Source of the DNA: Neolentinus lepideus HHB14362 ss-1
Lineage: Eukaryota; Basidiomycota; Agaricomycetes; Gloeophyllales; Gloeophyllaceae
DNA length: 64,000 nucleotides
Direction of reading: 5' to 3'
Assembly (NCBI GenBank): GCA_001632425.1
Contig: KV425566.1
Location: forward strand, 62,001 to 126,000
Below are positions 1-12,155 of this stretch, in pieces. The stretch's first letter is position 1, and each line of letters starts with the position of its first letter. The notes below the pieces were generated by a model. The model did not search any database. It was not told the origin of the DNA and saw nothing but the letters and a program-made list of their open reading frames with translations. Both the position numbers and the translations under genes were made by a program.

Positions 1-1319
1 TGGAATAAGATACACACGCACCCATAACCATAGAATGTTGCCCTGATCTAGAGCTGTCACCAGAATGATAAGCGAGACCGGGGTAGAATACGCACTCTTT
101 GTAACGACAAGGCCATGGCTGTTTGCCAGCAGCCAAAGGAGTGGAAAGGAGAGCAGGATTAGTCCCTGCTGCTCACGTTAACGTTAACGTCGCAACGCCA
201 TCGCCTTATCAGCATGAAGTGTGGTGCACGGGTCTTCCGGAAGCTCTGAGACAACGCCGCCACAAACTTTAATACTCATCACGCATTCTCGGTAAATATT
301 TGTCTTCCTGAGAGGATCGCCTTCAGAAGAGTGATCAATTCTTAGCTGTTCGGTTCGAAAAAGCCTCGATATTGGGACGGTGCTTGCAACAATTCAGCCT
401 CCGAAATGACCCTGATAAACGGCTCTTCAAATGTTGAAGTAGAATTAAACCCCCGACTAAATCTGGCAGCAGATGAAAGCAAGTGCGCTCTCAATTACTC
501 GGCCGTTCGTTCGCAGCATTTTGTTAATTCCGGCAGTCTTTGCGCAACGAATGAACCCAAGCAGTTAAGAATTGAGCACCCCTAGTTGTGCTGTCTGGGC
601 AGTCTCAATCTCGAGCCAGATGTCGGGAGATTGTAGTGAGGACATACCTTCCGTGCCTATAGGCCTAATCAGTCATTTCATTATGGAGATGCCTGGCAGT
701 TTTTACCACTGACAATGATACAAGCCTGCAAGTGACCAAGGGTGCCCGTACAAAAGACGTTCATTTACACCGTCCTGCTGCCACCTTGGGTTGGTCTATC
801 ATTAAATTTATCGGGGCTGCAACTCGGGCAAGTTGGGTCGTCGCTCTAACTCAACATCGACAGTTGCATCCAACAGCAGCAGATGCGACAGGCGTCGGAC
901 AAGCAGATTCGTGAAACAGGTTTTCCTCATTTCTTTGGGTGGCTATGCTATTATTGGCTCGAAGACGGACAAGTCTACGGCAGATTGTTTTGTTCCTCGT
1001 GTGCGCATGCTCACATCAGCAATTCAATCCCTACCTGACAGGCTGATCCATAGCCAGCATGAAGACACTCGAAAGACTGCAAAACATACGCTTGTAGAAT
1101 AACCTGTATGCGGTGCGGCCGGAGTCGATTTAGTAGAGGCGACGCCACCGTGGAAACTGTCGGGCGAATGGGGACATCGAGTATCTCGTCATCGCGCCGG
1201 CACGAGCACTTCCATAGACGCCCTTCAAGTCTATTGACCACGTAGCGCTTTCTGGCCTGAGCTACTCTGAGTCTCTGCTTTTTCCTTCCATCTCGAGAAC
1301 CGACGCGACACGACTGGTC
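1..1319. other. Intergenic region upstream of SEC16
   Basis: I see no gene here that can be supported. The open frames are short (60-89 codons), have no recognisable motifs, and do not join through good splice sites. A small direct repeat of the hexamer acgtta lies near 176-192. The last ~100 bp before 1320 is pyrimidine-rich (ctgctttttccttcc at about 1275), which fits the core promoter and 5' UTR of SEC16. The far left may hold the promoter or tail of a gene lying outside the window. Confidence 0.5.
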
Positions 1320-4300
1320 ATGAGTACGGTCGAGGCGGAAGCGGCAGCTGCTCTATTTGGTGCGGTCGACTCGACGTCGGACCCCTTCAGCGCGGTCTTA
1401 GGCGGCGACAGTGCTCCAGCTGACGCACCGGCTGCGGGGGAAGAGACGCCGCAGGTCAACGCAGACCCTTCCACTTTGTTCGATACTGGAGGCCCCTCGT
1501 CAGACGCGAACGCGTACAGTTACGATAATTGGTTGTCACAGGCGGACAACCAGCAGGAGTCTTATGCTCATAGGACCCAGGAAGCTAGCGCTTCATATAC
1601 GGCAGGATCGCAGGGATATGGTCAGGGTAACCAATGGCCAGGATATGATCAGTCACATCAGAACTATGGTGAGTCTTGTACATCATGTACGCGACTCTTC
1701 TGGAACCATTCTAGGTTATAACGTCGCAAACGGCGTCTATTCCCCTGCGACTCATACCGCACCAAGTGTGCCAGATCCTTACGCAGCTGCCTCCTATTCC
1801 ACAACTCCATCTTCCTATATTCCCCATGTGAATGGATCACAACTAGCTTCGCACTACGCAGCTTCACCACACGACCCCTATGCGCCACAAGCTGCGGCTT
1901 CCCCGTATACTCCGGCCGCCCCCTCGTCATATGCCACGAATACCTATACCTCCGTGTCCTCGCATACACGTTCTGAACCCTCGATATCCTCCACCTCATC
2001 TTATGACCCTTATAAGCCCTCGACCTCCACGGCTTCGTCTCCGTACTCTCCGCTCCAGAGAACTGTGCCTCCCATTACTGGTCTCCCGCCACCTGCGCCA
2101 AAAGCTGAGGTGTATCGGCCTAAAACCTTCAACGCCTATGATCCACCGCTGCCACCAGTGAAGCCCAAGCACCGTCCTGTCCAGTCCAAGTCCCCTCCCG
2201 CCCCAGTGTACTCTCCTCACGGAAGCCATATCCCCCCGCCTCCGGCTTCTCCTTACATTCAGAACTCACATACGGTTCCTTCGCCTCTACCGCCACCGCC
2301 ACGTGCACCGAGCGCCGGAGTCCATAGTACACGTAGCAATACTGGTTCAACTGACTACAGTCGAGCCTACAGTCCGAAGCCTACTAACGGTACTCATTCT
2401 TATCATGACCCGCCTCTGCAAAACAACGGTAGTGGAGTTGCTGCCGAAGATGCCTATTCGCGGTCGCTGTCCCCTTCATATGGCAGCCCAGCTGCATCTT
2501 ATCAGCTGCAGGACTACGCTCCTGCGTATTCCGAATCTCCACCGACATTAGGCTCTGAGAAACACGTGCACTCGCTGACCACGACTGTCGAGGGACTGCC
2601 CATTTCTGAGTCTGGTCTCTCGTCTCAGCTACGTCCACCTCAAGCCTCGCAGAGCATCTCCTCCACCTTTGACGTTGAAGTCGATCCGGGAAGCACAATC
2701 ATTGCATCCACAGAGACTGCTGAGACGGCGTGGTCTAGTCAGCAGGACCCAGAGGAGGCACAAACGCATATAATATTCGAGTCACCTGCGGCGCTCTCGA
2801 CTGCCCCTGCCACGGAAACGATGGGGCAGGTCTTCGACAGAGTGGCGTCACCCGACAGAGTGTCTATCAAGTCCGTAGGCAGCGTCAAGAGTGATCGGTC
2901 TCGAGCGAGTTATCCGCCGGCTGCACTCCCTCCCGCAAACGCTTCTTATTCCTATGAACCGCAGATATCGTCGAATCGAGGCAGCTTGGATCGGTACGCT
3001 CCTACCAAGTCGCCAGCGACATCATCTGCGTCGACAGGGAGTAATTATGATCCTTATGTGCCTGCTGATTCGCCAGCGACTGCCCCCCTTCCCGCGCCGG
3101 CCTTGGGTAGCTTGAATCACTACGCGCCTACCAAGTCGCCAGGTACTCCACCACCACCTCCCCCTCCTGCGACAAACGGGTATGTTCCTCCGCCAGTCGA
3201 TCCTTATAAGCCCTACAGTGCATCTGCCCCTCAGCGGCCAAAGTCTTCAAGTACAGCATCAGTCCGCTCTTGGACGTCTTCATATGAAGCGCAAGGGTGG
3301 GACTCGTTATCATCACGGTCTCAGTCTCCGGGTGTCGCTCCGCCACCACGAGACCGCGCTATGTCAAATGGCGTTCAGTACGCTCCTCCTCCGCTACCTG
3401 CAGCCGCTAATCCGTATGCGCCAGCATATGGCGTAAGACGTGAAAGTAGCGAGGCGTCGGACTATGGCGGCGCGTGGACGAGCCGCACATATGGCTCCCC
3501 GGCGGGACCGAGCTACGTTTCTGCTGCTGCTTCTGTCATTCCGGAGCTAGATCATGGTCAGGATGTATACTTGAGTGCGCCCGCATGTACACCGTATGCA
3601 CCATCCCCGACGCTGTTGGGCGCGAATGACCCGCTGGGACGGATTTCAGCCCGCGCGCCGCTGGTTAGTTTTGGCTTTGGGGGCAAGATTTTGACCTGCT
3701 TCCACGGCTCGTCGTCTTTGAGTACTGGGTTTGATGTTGCTTTGTCTTCGAGACCGTCGACGGATATCCAGATGCGCTTGCTGCACAAGTTGCTTCCTGA
3801 GTCCGCGTCTGACCTGTCGGTCCCGTCGTATCCAGGTCCTCTATTTTCTGATCTGGGTACACCGACGACTACGAGCTTGGTTCGTACGACTGCTTCGCAG
3901 GTAAAGGGGAAGAAGGCTCGCGTCATCAAGTATCTAGATGAGAAGGAAGAGGAGACGTTACGGGGGGTTGGGTATTTGACGGGAGGCTCTGCTGAGCATC
4001 GACGAGCGGAAGGCAAGTTGGTGCTAGTGAAGCTTCTGAAAATAATGGTTGAGAATGATGGTAAGCTCTCAGGGAGGTATGTTGCTGGGGTCGATACGCG
4101 ACTATCGTATGCTCACATTACTCGATCTGTCTAGCGATTCAGTAGACAGTGCGGCGCGTTCAGCATTAGTTCCTCGCATCCAATCTGCTGCAGCAGGTGG
4201 AGAAGCAGGGCTATCGTCGGCAGTGGACTTATCTCTAGGCTATCCCGGGCTGGCGTCACAGTTTAATGCCAAAGAAACTCCTCTTGCATCCTACGTCGTC

Positions 4301-6935
4301 ACACCATCTACTTTGGACAAGATTCAAGACTTCCTGCTGCGTGGTGAACGCCGTAAGGCGTGTCATTATGCCTTAGATCACAAACTTTGGGCGCACGCCA
4401 TGTTAATCGCTAGTAGTGTTGATAAGGAAACATGGAAAGAAGTTGTACATGAGTTCCTTCGGACTGAACTGGGCTATAAGGCAGACGGAGGTTCCTCTTC
4501 CGCTGTGACGGGAAAGGCTGCCGATCCTGGACGAACGTCACTCAGAGTTGCGTATAGCCTGTTTGCCGGAGAGGGTGCAGCTTCAGGTATGTGCTTGATC
4601 ATGTCACGTTGCTTGTGGTCATCAAATTGAATTGTCTTTCCAAAATGTAGTGCAGGAGATGGTTCCTCCAAAGCTGCTCTCAAAGACGGATTCCCATACT
4701 CTTCAGATACCACAACCTGCTGCCTCACTTCTGGCGCCTACACCGGTATCGCCCAACTTTCCTAGCCAGGCATTGACCTCGAGCGTCCCAGATCATGTTC
4801 TGGCTGATTGGCCTGAGACAGCCGCTATCATATTGTCGAACCCAATGACAACAGACGCCTCGTCCGCGCTTACCACTCTGGGAGATTATCTATCTGCCAA
4901 TCAATGGGTGGAAGCTGCGCATGCATGGTGAGTCTCCCTATGCTCTACTGCTTTATACGGGCTTCATGCAATTCCAGTTACCTGCTCTCCCCCCAAACCT
5001 CTGTGTTAGGCGGAGTTGGTGGCGCTTCCGTTCGGATAGTCTTAGTGGGGTCTACGAGCCCTCAAATGTTCACCGGGTTCAGCAAAGACCATGATCCCAT
5101 TATCTTCTCCGAGATTGCCGAATTCGCTCTGTCATTGGCAAGTCCTGTCAAGGGTCAAGAACCATTCGCGGGCTTGCCACATTTGCAGGCTTATAAGTTA
5201 ATACGTGCGGCAACGTTAGCTGAACTTGGCCATGTTCATCTCGCGAACCGGTGCGTATCACTTAATCTGTATTTCATTCTGAATACTGATTCTGTCTTTA
5301 GTTATTGCGAAGCTGTTCGGGCTTCTGTGACACGCCAGTCACCCTACTATAATGTTGCATTTATGCATTGTTTAAAGGAGCTCTCAGACCGTCTCACTGC
5401 TGCACCTCAAGTTGACAAGGTCGGTTCCTGGATAGGAGGGAAGATGAGCAAGCCCAGCTTAGATAGCATCGGAAGCTGGGTTGGAGGTCGCTTGACTAAA
5501 TTCATTGCTGGTGACGAGGAGAGATCACCGACTGACGATCCTTCAAGACGGTCCAGCCAGGAAGATAGTCCATTTTCGGGACCGTTCACGCACTATAGTG
5601 CGATATCCTCTGCCGTGCCCTCACATACTCCGTCCCCTGCGCCGTCGGTACATAGTATTGGCTATCCTTCTACTTCGCCTCCACCTCGGAGAAGCGGCTC
5701 TGCTATGGCCTTACGACCCAGTCCCAACGGCGACATGCATGTCGACCGTGCTTCCTCTGCCATGGACTACACGAGGCCTTCCGCGAGAAGATCATCTCCT
5801 GCGCCTAGAGTTGGATCATCCGAGGCTGCGGGGTCTTTTGGGCAGGTGCCTTCGTTCGGCCAGGCAGTTAACGGCTATGCGACAAATAACCGGTATCCTG
5901 CGTACCCAGCGTCGCCAGCTTACCCAGCATCGCCTGCCTACCCAGCACCGCCAGCTTACCCTCACTCGCGCTCCTCTACGGACGATGCATCAGGCGCCCA
6001 GAATGACTCGTCTTGGTGGAGCGGCGGAGGGTACGGGGCTGAGAGTGATGCTGCAACGCCGACTGCTAGCTCATTCCATCACGTGAACGACGGGGATGGG
6101 GAGACGGATACAGGCAATTTTGTTTCTCTCATGGACGACACGATGACGCTTACGGTGGCGCATCCGCCTGCGCCAAATCGGACCACTTATGAGGAAGACG
6201 ATATTGAAGATCTGGGCTTCGGTAATTCTTCCAGTAAGAAGGCGAGGGCGGGTGAGGGCGGTGAGCAGAGTGAGGCTAATGAGTCTGAGAAGAAGCCGCA
6301 GGGAGGAGTGTCGAGTGATAAGTCTACTCCTGACAAACCTCGTCAGTACTTTTTCTTACTCGCTGGTATATCGGGTTAAGTGATGATTTATGCTTTGCCC
6401 CAATAGCTATGGCTTCAGCGGCCTCAGGTTCCTGGTTGAGCCGATGGTGGAAGCGCGAGACTACGCCCGCGCCTGTGAAGGCTAACTTAGGCGAAGAGAC
6501 AACATTCTACTACGACAAGGAGCTGAAGCGTTGGGTCAACAAGAAGGTCAGTGGCCGTCAATATCCGGGTCGTTCACGAGACTAAAATGACTCTGACAGT
6601 CTGGTGCTGACGCCTCTCAACCCAAGCCTCCTCCCCCACCACCATCCAGGGCTCAGACGGTGTCGCCCTCCAGGTCTGCGCCGGGCGTCACCCCGCCACC
6701 TGCTAGGCCTGCTTCAGCGGCAGCAGTGGATCTGACGTCTCCGCCTACCAAGAAGCCGCCAATGCGTGTCCGCTCTAATTTGGTGCCAGAGGGCATCGAA
6801 TCGGCTCCGACTACGCCAGTGCCCCAGGCAGGATTGGAGGCTTCGCCACCGCAAGGGCGGCCCAAATCACAGACGGGAAAACGGAGTGTACGGAGCCGTT
6901 ATGTAGATGTTTTCCAGCCACCTGCTGGGTCATAG
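1320..6935 (+). CDS. SEC16: COPII coat assembly protein Sec16
   Basis: Sec16 is the large peripheral ER protein that scaffolds COPII assembly at ER exit sites. The frames join through introns at 1669-1714 and 4061-4142 and further short introns near 4.59, 4.93, 5.25, 6.34 and 6.55 kb. The product is about 1,750 residues. The N-terminal half is a disordered Ser/Pro/Tyr-rich region. Next comes the central conserved domain, with VSFGFGGK near 3.67 kb and LRGERRKACHYALDHKLWAH near 4.35 kb. Repeated GSW-GG segments follow near 5.42-5.49 kb, then a low-complexity stretch. The C-terminal conserved block has GEETTFYYDKELKRWVNKK near 6.49-6.55 kb and ends in RYVDVFQ. The start at 1320 is the first ATG of an exon that splices in phase into the long second exon. 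A polyadenylation-like aataaa lies at 7003-7008. Identity is firm; small exons are hand-placed. Confidence 0.93.
5897..5962 (+). repeat. Tandem PAYPAS-type coding repeat in SEC16
   Basis: An 18-nt unit encoding PAYPAS/PAYPAP is repeated three times plus a partial copy inside the disordered C-terminal part of Sec16. The copies differ at several third positions, so it is not a fresh slippage product. A second, longer in-gene repeat (YAPTKSPAT and YAPTKSPGT, near 2995 and 3121) lies in the N-terminal disordered half. Confidence 0.8.
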
Positions 6936-7151
6936 AAATAGTAGTATAGTAATCTAATGTTGGACTTGTTATCGAGCGGTTTGGACTTTGGGATGCCTGC
7001 GAAATAAATATTCTGGCTGGAGACCTAACCTGAGTGCTTGCGCGGAGTGTGCCAGAGGCGCGCCGCATTCGCGGCCAACCTAATATAAACAATTGCACTA
7101 AACTTAGTCCTGACACTAGCTCAGGGTAACAGAATCACGGCGAACTCACCA

Positions 7152-9194
7152 ATGAATCGACCCAAGACCAATATACGGTGCTTCGTCTGTCCTTTGTCCC
7201 TTCACACGCACGATACCCTCGGGCTGATACCCTTGCTCCTAGAACTTCGACGAAGACGGGCGTCCGAGGCTTAATCGACGCGGTGGCACAGGCTGCGAGC
7301 ACGGCTATAAGTGTTATTTTGTTCATCCAGACGAGGCACAGTGGAAGACCGCGCGTCTTCCAAAGCAAGAAGCACCTCGGGGCCCTGAAGACTTTGAAAG
7401 GCCCGGACGAGGCCGGCATCGTTCTCCTACTCCTCCGAGAAGTCCTCGTCTAAGCGGTCGAAGGGATCCGGACCACTTCGAGGGATCGCGGGAGCGCGAA
7501 CACGAACGCGTCAGGCGTAAATCCGTAGATTCCTCGAACACAAGTATGTGGTGGGGTCGCGCTGATTCACCCGCGCATTCTACAGCCTCCATAGAGTCCC
7601 GTTCTAGGACCAACCGAGGTGAGGATAGTCTATTGAATTGCTTTGCATCGACCAGACCTTTCGTTCGATAGATGGCGGCCCAAGAGCATCTAATACACCC
7701 CATATCTCTCATATGCCACCTCCCCCGGTCCCCACACCATCTGTCTCTGCCGTGCTGCCGTCTGCTCCCCCGCCACCCTTGCCACCCCCAACCGCACCTA
7801 CTGCGACTGTTACCCAGACAAATCCTCCTGCAGAGCTCACCATAGATGAACGAAAGAACATATGGAAAAGCCGGATTCAGTGAGTACTTATGACTAGCTC
7901 GAGAGATCTATCACAAAGTCATAATTTATCTTCCCAATTACAGATTAATGGCCGACTGTGTTGCTGCGCGCACCGACCACCTCAAACTTCAACGTGAACT
8001 CAGCCAATACGAAGCACTACTGCAATCCTGGCGTTTCTCCTCCTTACCTGACGAAGACAAGGGCCGCCTTCGCTCGCAAGTAACGGAAGCGCGCGATAGA
8101 TGTGCCACCAAGAAAGCTGAACTAAACGAGCTGATTAAAAGCCTGATCAATACGGACTACTGGCCTGTCCCGAAGGACAACTCCGGACTCGAGAACGTGC
8201 GGAAGGAAGTCCGGGAGCTTAAGGAGCTATGTGCGAATGTGCGGAAAGATATGATGGAGGTCATCGCTAAGCAGGCGGAGATTAATCTCGCTACTGCAAC
8301 CGCTACTGCTGCTCGCCACAATGACTCTGCTATGGATGTTGACGATGATGGCACCCGGTCAAAGGGCAAGCGAAGGCGTTTGTCTGACAGTGGTCGTGCT
8401 ACTAACGATCGTTCGATCGGCGTTCCACGACGCATCCAAGAGCAAATCGAGTGGCTCGAGGAGCGACTGGGAGAATTGGAAAATGTTCTCATTCAGCGCG
8501 ATGCGGAGGTACTGGAGGAGCTGGACAGCCGCGTGGAGGCGAGACTGGAAGAGATGAAGCAGTTGCAATCTGAATCTTCTGAAAAGGAACGCGTGCAGAC
8601 GCACGAAGCGTATGGAAATCAAATCGAAAATCTCGAGAAGAACCTGAATACTATCGGCAACGAAGTCGGGCAAATGGCGGTAGAAATCGCAGCGCTCATA
8701 ACGGAGTCTGAAGACTCAAAGAAAGAACGTGATATTTTGCGGCGGGAGAATGAAGAATGGAAACGGAAGTATGTTGAGGTGTGTGGAGTTTCAGGTTTCA
8801 TACTGGGTAACACTTAGCTTGTGGGCTGCAGTTGGAAGCCAGATACAGCCAAGTCGGTGAGGTGAACAAACAGCAGAGTCAGGAACTCCAAGCACTCTCA
8901 GCGGCCATGGCCGCCCACTCGTCTCGCACTACTACCACGACTCCACAAATCCCCCCACTAGAACGCCTCGCAGAAATTGTTCAACAGCCCGCTTTGCAGC
9001 TGGTCGACGACATGCTCCAAACTAACGCCGAAGACCTGCGCAACAGTCTGAGCAGCAGCATTCAGAAGCAAAATTCAGATATCCATACCGCTATCTTCCC
9101 GAAGCTGTCGAAGCTGTCAAGGCTCCTTCAAGTTATGGAAGGCATGACGAAAACGGCGAATAGTGGTAATAATGTACCTCTTAGCAATACCTGA
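7152..9194 (+). CDS. CCCH zinc-finger and coiled-coil protein, function unknown
   Basis: Not a protein I can name. Proposed exons are 7152-7184, 7243-7618, 7672-7879, 7944-8778 and 8832-9194. All four inferred introns are short (53-64 nt) and in phase. The N terminus carries a probable single CCCH finger: Cys in IRCF, then GTGCEHGYKCYFVH, giving C-x5-C-x3-H spacing but an unusually long first loop. An Arg/Ser/Pro-rich region follows, then a proline-rich segment (MPPPPVPTPS). The C-terminal ~400 residues are charged and strongly heptad-like (ELSQYEALLQSWRF, IEWLEERLGELENVL), with an NLS-like GKRRRL near 8.37 kb. Such fingers often bind RNA, so a nuclear RNA-related role is inferred. The first exon is the weakest part, because its donor is gtctgt rather than gtaagt. 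Confidence 0.65.
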
Positions 9195-9290
9195 TATACC
9201 GAGCTGGTTTGCAGCGCTTTACATACATACCCGTAAACTCTACTATGAATACTTAGTGTAATAGCTAATAAATACATGTCCGTTGTTGAC

Positions 9291-10993
9291 CTAGAATATC
9301 CGGTCGAAGTTTTTAATACACGATGCCGGCGTGTAATCTGTTCGTGACTGTCAGTATCCAAGTGTGAGATTGGAAAGACAGGACAGACCAAAGTTATCAT
9401 CAGGATTGCATGCGCACCGGCCTCGAGACCAGTCGTCGCCCTGCGGGCAGTGTTGGAATGGTTCGTGTCTATAGCCAATGTCGCGGAAGAAATGAAGTTG
9501 ATGCTTTGACAGAAAGAGGGACGCAGCTATGCTGTGGACTGGAGCGTCTCCCCACCGCTAGGGAAAATCAAAGATAAGCGCGAAACATCCGTGACGTTCA
9601 CTGGAAAGAATGTACCTCGTAGTAGAATCCTCCTTTCGATTCCAGAAAGTCGAAGTACTTCGAGTATGCCTCGCCTCTCCAGAAGTCCATGTCGGCGATC
9701 TCGAAGTTGCTCCAGTCTGGACGTTGTAGCACAGCATCACAGCAAAGTTCTGAACACCTCCTAGCTGAAGCACTCACAGTGACATAAATTATACGAGATC
9801 CCTCCGTCATTGGATAAGAATCCGAGTGCGTTATCTTCCGCTACGTACTGAGGGTTCTCCACCATGAATTCTATGTAATCGTCAGCGGCAGAAAGTAATA
9901 GAAAGTGCTATGTGGCGTACCTTTTGTGGTGTCCCAGAGGGTAGTTATAGTTTCCCGGAATTCCTCCATTGTGATAGTGAATCCTAACGCTAACGATTAA
10001 GTCAATCAGCCACCACCATGAAGTTGATGGCTACCATATGTCTTGTTCTTGTCCTGCATGAACAAAAATGGATCATAGTCGATATCGCAGAAGAACTTGA
10101 CGTCGGGCCTTATCAAAATATCATCGAGAGGAAAAGATGTGGATGCTAATAGTAACGCACTCGACTCTCCAATAATACTTGTAAGGTAACAGGAGCTCAT
10201 GCCTGTAGAAGAACTACGCAAAGACCGTTTAGCTCATTACTTGCTGCGTGGACGAGTCACTCACCCCAGAATTGAAACGGCACATATTCCGATAGCTAAG
10301 GTATATGATAGGACTCATTAGCACGAGTCACATATGGCTTCCATATCACGTACGGAACACTGCCTGAGATCCTAGCCTTATCAGTAGTCAGCAGAGTCCA
10401 AAAGATATTAAACCTACCGCCATATATGATACGTTGCCACACCATGACCTTGCGAGCAGCTCCTGCCTTCTTCTCGTCTATCCAGTCCGGCTGGACCCAA
10501 TGCTCTTTCGGTATGGTACCGAAGTGTATGGGTGCGTCGGTCAATGCGCTCACACGTCTAATGGTCAGTCAGCACACAAACTCTGGCATCGTCCGTTTTC
10601 TGGGAGACGTACTTCTTGAAGTCGTCTGTAAACGGCTCGTCGTTTAGTAATACCCAGGGATACTGGTGTTTTCTGTTGAACCTGTCTTCCATCTGTTGGA
10701 TGCTGGAGACGACCCCGGCGATGTCGCTGTTCCGGCAAAGGAAAACAAAGGTGGCGTTGGCCCTGCGATGGCCGTCGTAGTAGGCATCGGTAAGGATTGT
10801 GCGGTTTAATGACAGCTGTTCCACTAGTCTAGAAAGGGACGTTGTCCTGGCATAAGATTCATGGGAGATACGTAGGATGTAGTGAAGGCCGAGCTGGCAG
10901 ACATTGTTCGTATTTTTCAGGCCTCCCACAATTTCCTACAGCACTTACGAGGAGAAGGAGAACCACCCAGACATAACGTCTTGGATTGACCAT
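9291..10993 (-). CDS. Kre2/Mnt1-type alpha-1,2-mannosyltransferase, copy A (GT15)
   Basis: Glycolipid 2-alpha-mannosyltransferase family (GT15), type II Golgi enzymes that add alpha-1,2-mannose to O- and N-linked glycans. The frames join through about nine short introns. Visible family blocks are [111 protein letters not shown] and [15 protein letters not shown]. The start at 10993 is chosen because it gives a 15-codon first exon (signal anchor YVWVVLLLL) and a 55-nt intron, exactly as in copy B. An upstream in-frame ATG at 11047 would add 18 residues. The extreme C terminus (DYTPASC...FDRIF) differs from copy B's DYEWYSC...YDKLF. The gene appears intact. It runs away from copy B, with TOM40, an ABC ATPase and a tRNA between them. 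Confidence 0.88.
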
Positions 10994-12155
10994 GAAAAGC
11001 CTTGGTTTCATACCTGCAAGCGCGGGTACCGTAAACTTCGGCGCCATGAGTTTACTGAGCAGTGGCGGGAGTTGCGAATGATCAAAAGGGACACGCAGGG
11101 GAAAAGGCAGAGGAGGACAGCAATAGAGAATGAACGAGAAATAAGGAAAGACGGTGGCAGTCAAGAGCAAGGTCGGGACAAAGGACCCGCAGCAGCAAAA
11201 TACTCAGAAAGCTGTGCGACGGGGAAGAACGTATTAGATCGTTATGACCTGACACATGCCCGCCGTCCTTGGGGAACCGTGAACCCAGGACTATGGAGGA
11301 TCCGCAGCAGGTGTAAGGCGAACGCTGCGGAACTATCTCGCTCCTATTCTTGTATCCTCAAGATCAAGTTCTATTAATAAATGGGCCAGAATACAACGAG
11401 ATTTAGTCCCTTTCCGAAGCTGAGCAAGAAGTAATCAATCAGGACGAATGAGGGAGAACACGCTGATTACGGACCTCTGTTTCCACAACAATCAGCTGTA
11501 GGTTGTTGAGGGTTACGACACCTGCCGACTGACCTGAGACCGTCGCATCCATCGAATGTACATTGCATATTCCACGAATAGAGGATTTCAGTTGGCGGCG
11601 CCCGGACTGTGAGTAGCAGAATCCGCTCCGCAGCCATGGGCGCAGTTATTAGTCCGAATAAACGGGCGGCACCGGGGAAGTTACATAGAAATTTCTACTG
11701 CAGCTGTGGGCAGTCTATAGCAGTGTATAGGCAACGCTTCTTGACAAGGGATCCAGAGTTAAGAATTAATGTTATAGGAGGAAGCCAAGGGACATGCGAA
11801 GGGTAGTTTAAGCTGAGCCAACAGAGAGCACTGTCTATCTGGCACGTTTAGGGAACATTTGCATGCAACAATGCCAAACGATGTGTATCTCGCCATAAAA
11901 GTAAACCAAATGTGCGTCCTTGGGGGCGAAACCGGTCACTGAAGAGGCCACAATTAACAAAGACACGATATAGCCGCCGGAAACGCTTTCGGCCAGCCAG
12001 ACGATAGCACCTGAAGTGGGCGCTTATGGGCGCGCAGACAACGCGGCTGTGGCTGGTAGATTTGCAACTATTTGGCATCTGAAATTTCGTCGACTTGTTT
12101 GCGCAAGCAATACGTAGATACTCCGAGCAAGCAGCATACTCCCGTTCTAATTTCC
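10994..12155. other. Divergent intergenic region, mannosyltransferase A / TOM40
   Basis: About 1.16 kb lie between the divergent start codons. The 157-codon open frame at 10904-11377 (+) is partly antisense to the mannosyltransferase N terminus and has no recognisable motif. The 123-codon frame at 11848-12219 (-) overlaps the TOM40 start. I see no tRNA or other RNA gene. The region presumably holds both promoters. Confidence 0.5.

Noticed and set aside
3558..4016. 152-codon open frame on the minus strand
   Set aside because: Antisense to the conserved part of SEC16; shadow of a GC-biased coding exon.
1411..4134. A single 907-codon open frame across the first half of SEC16
   Set aside because: Its first ~85 codons are a wrong-frame reading of exon 1 and it runs straight through the 46-nt intron at 1669-1714. 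The proper gene starts at 1320 in another frame.
5897..5962. Possible minisatellite or CRISPR-like repeat
   Set aside because: It is a short in-frame coding repeat (PAYPAS) within SEC16, without spacers or any associated genes.
10904..11377. 157-codon open frame on the plus strand
   Set aside because: Overlaps antisense the first exons of mannosyltransferase A; no recognisable domain and not joined to any other frame.
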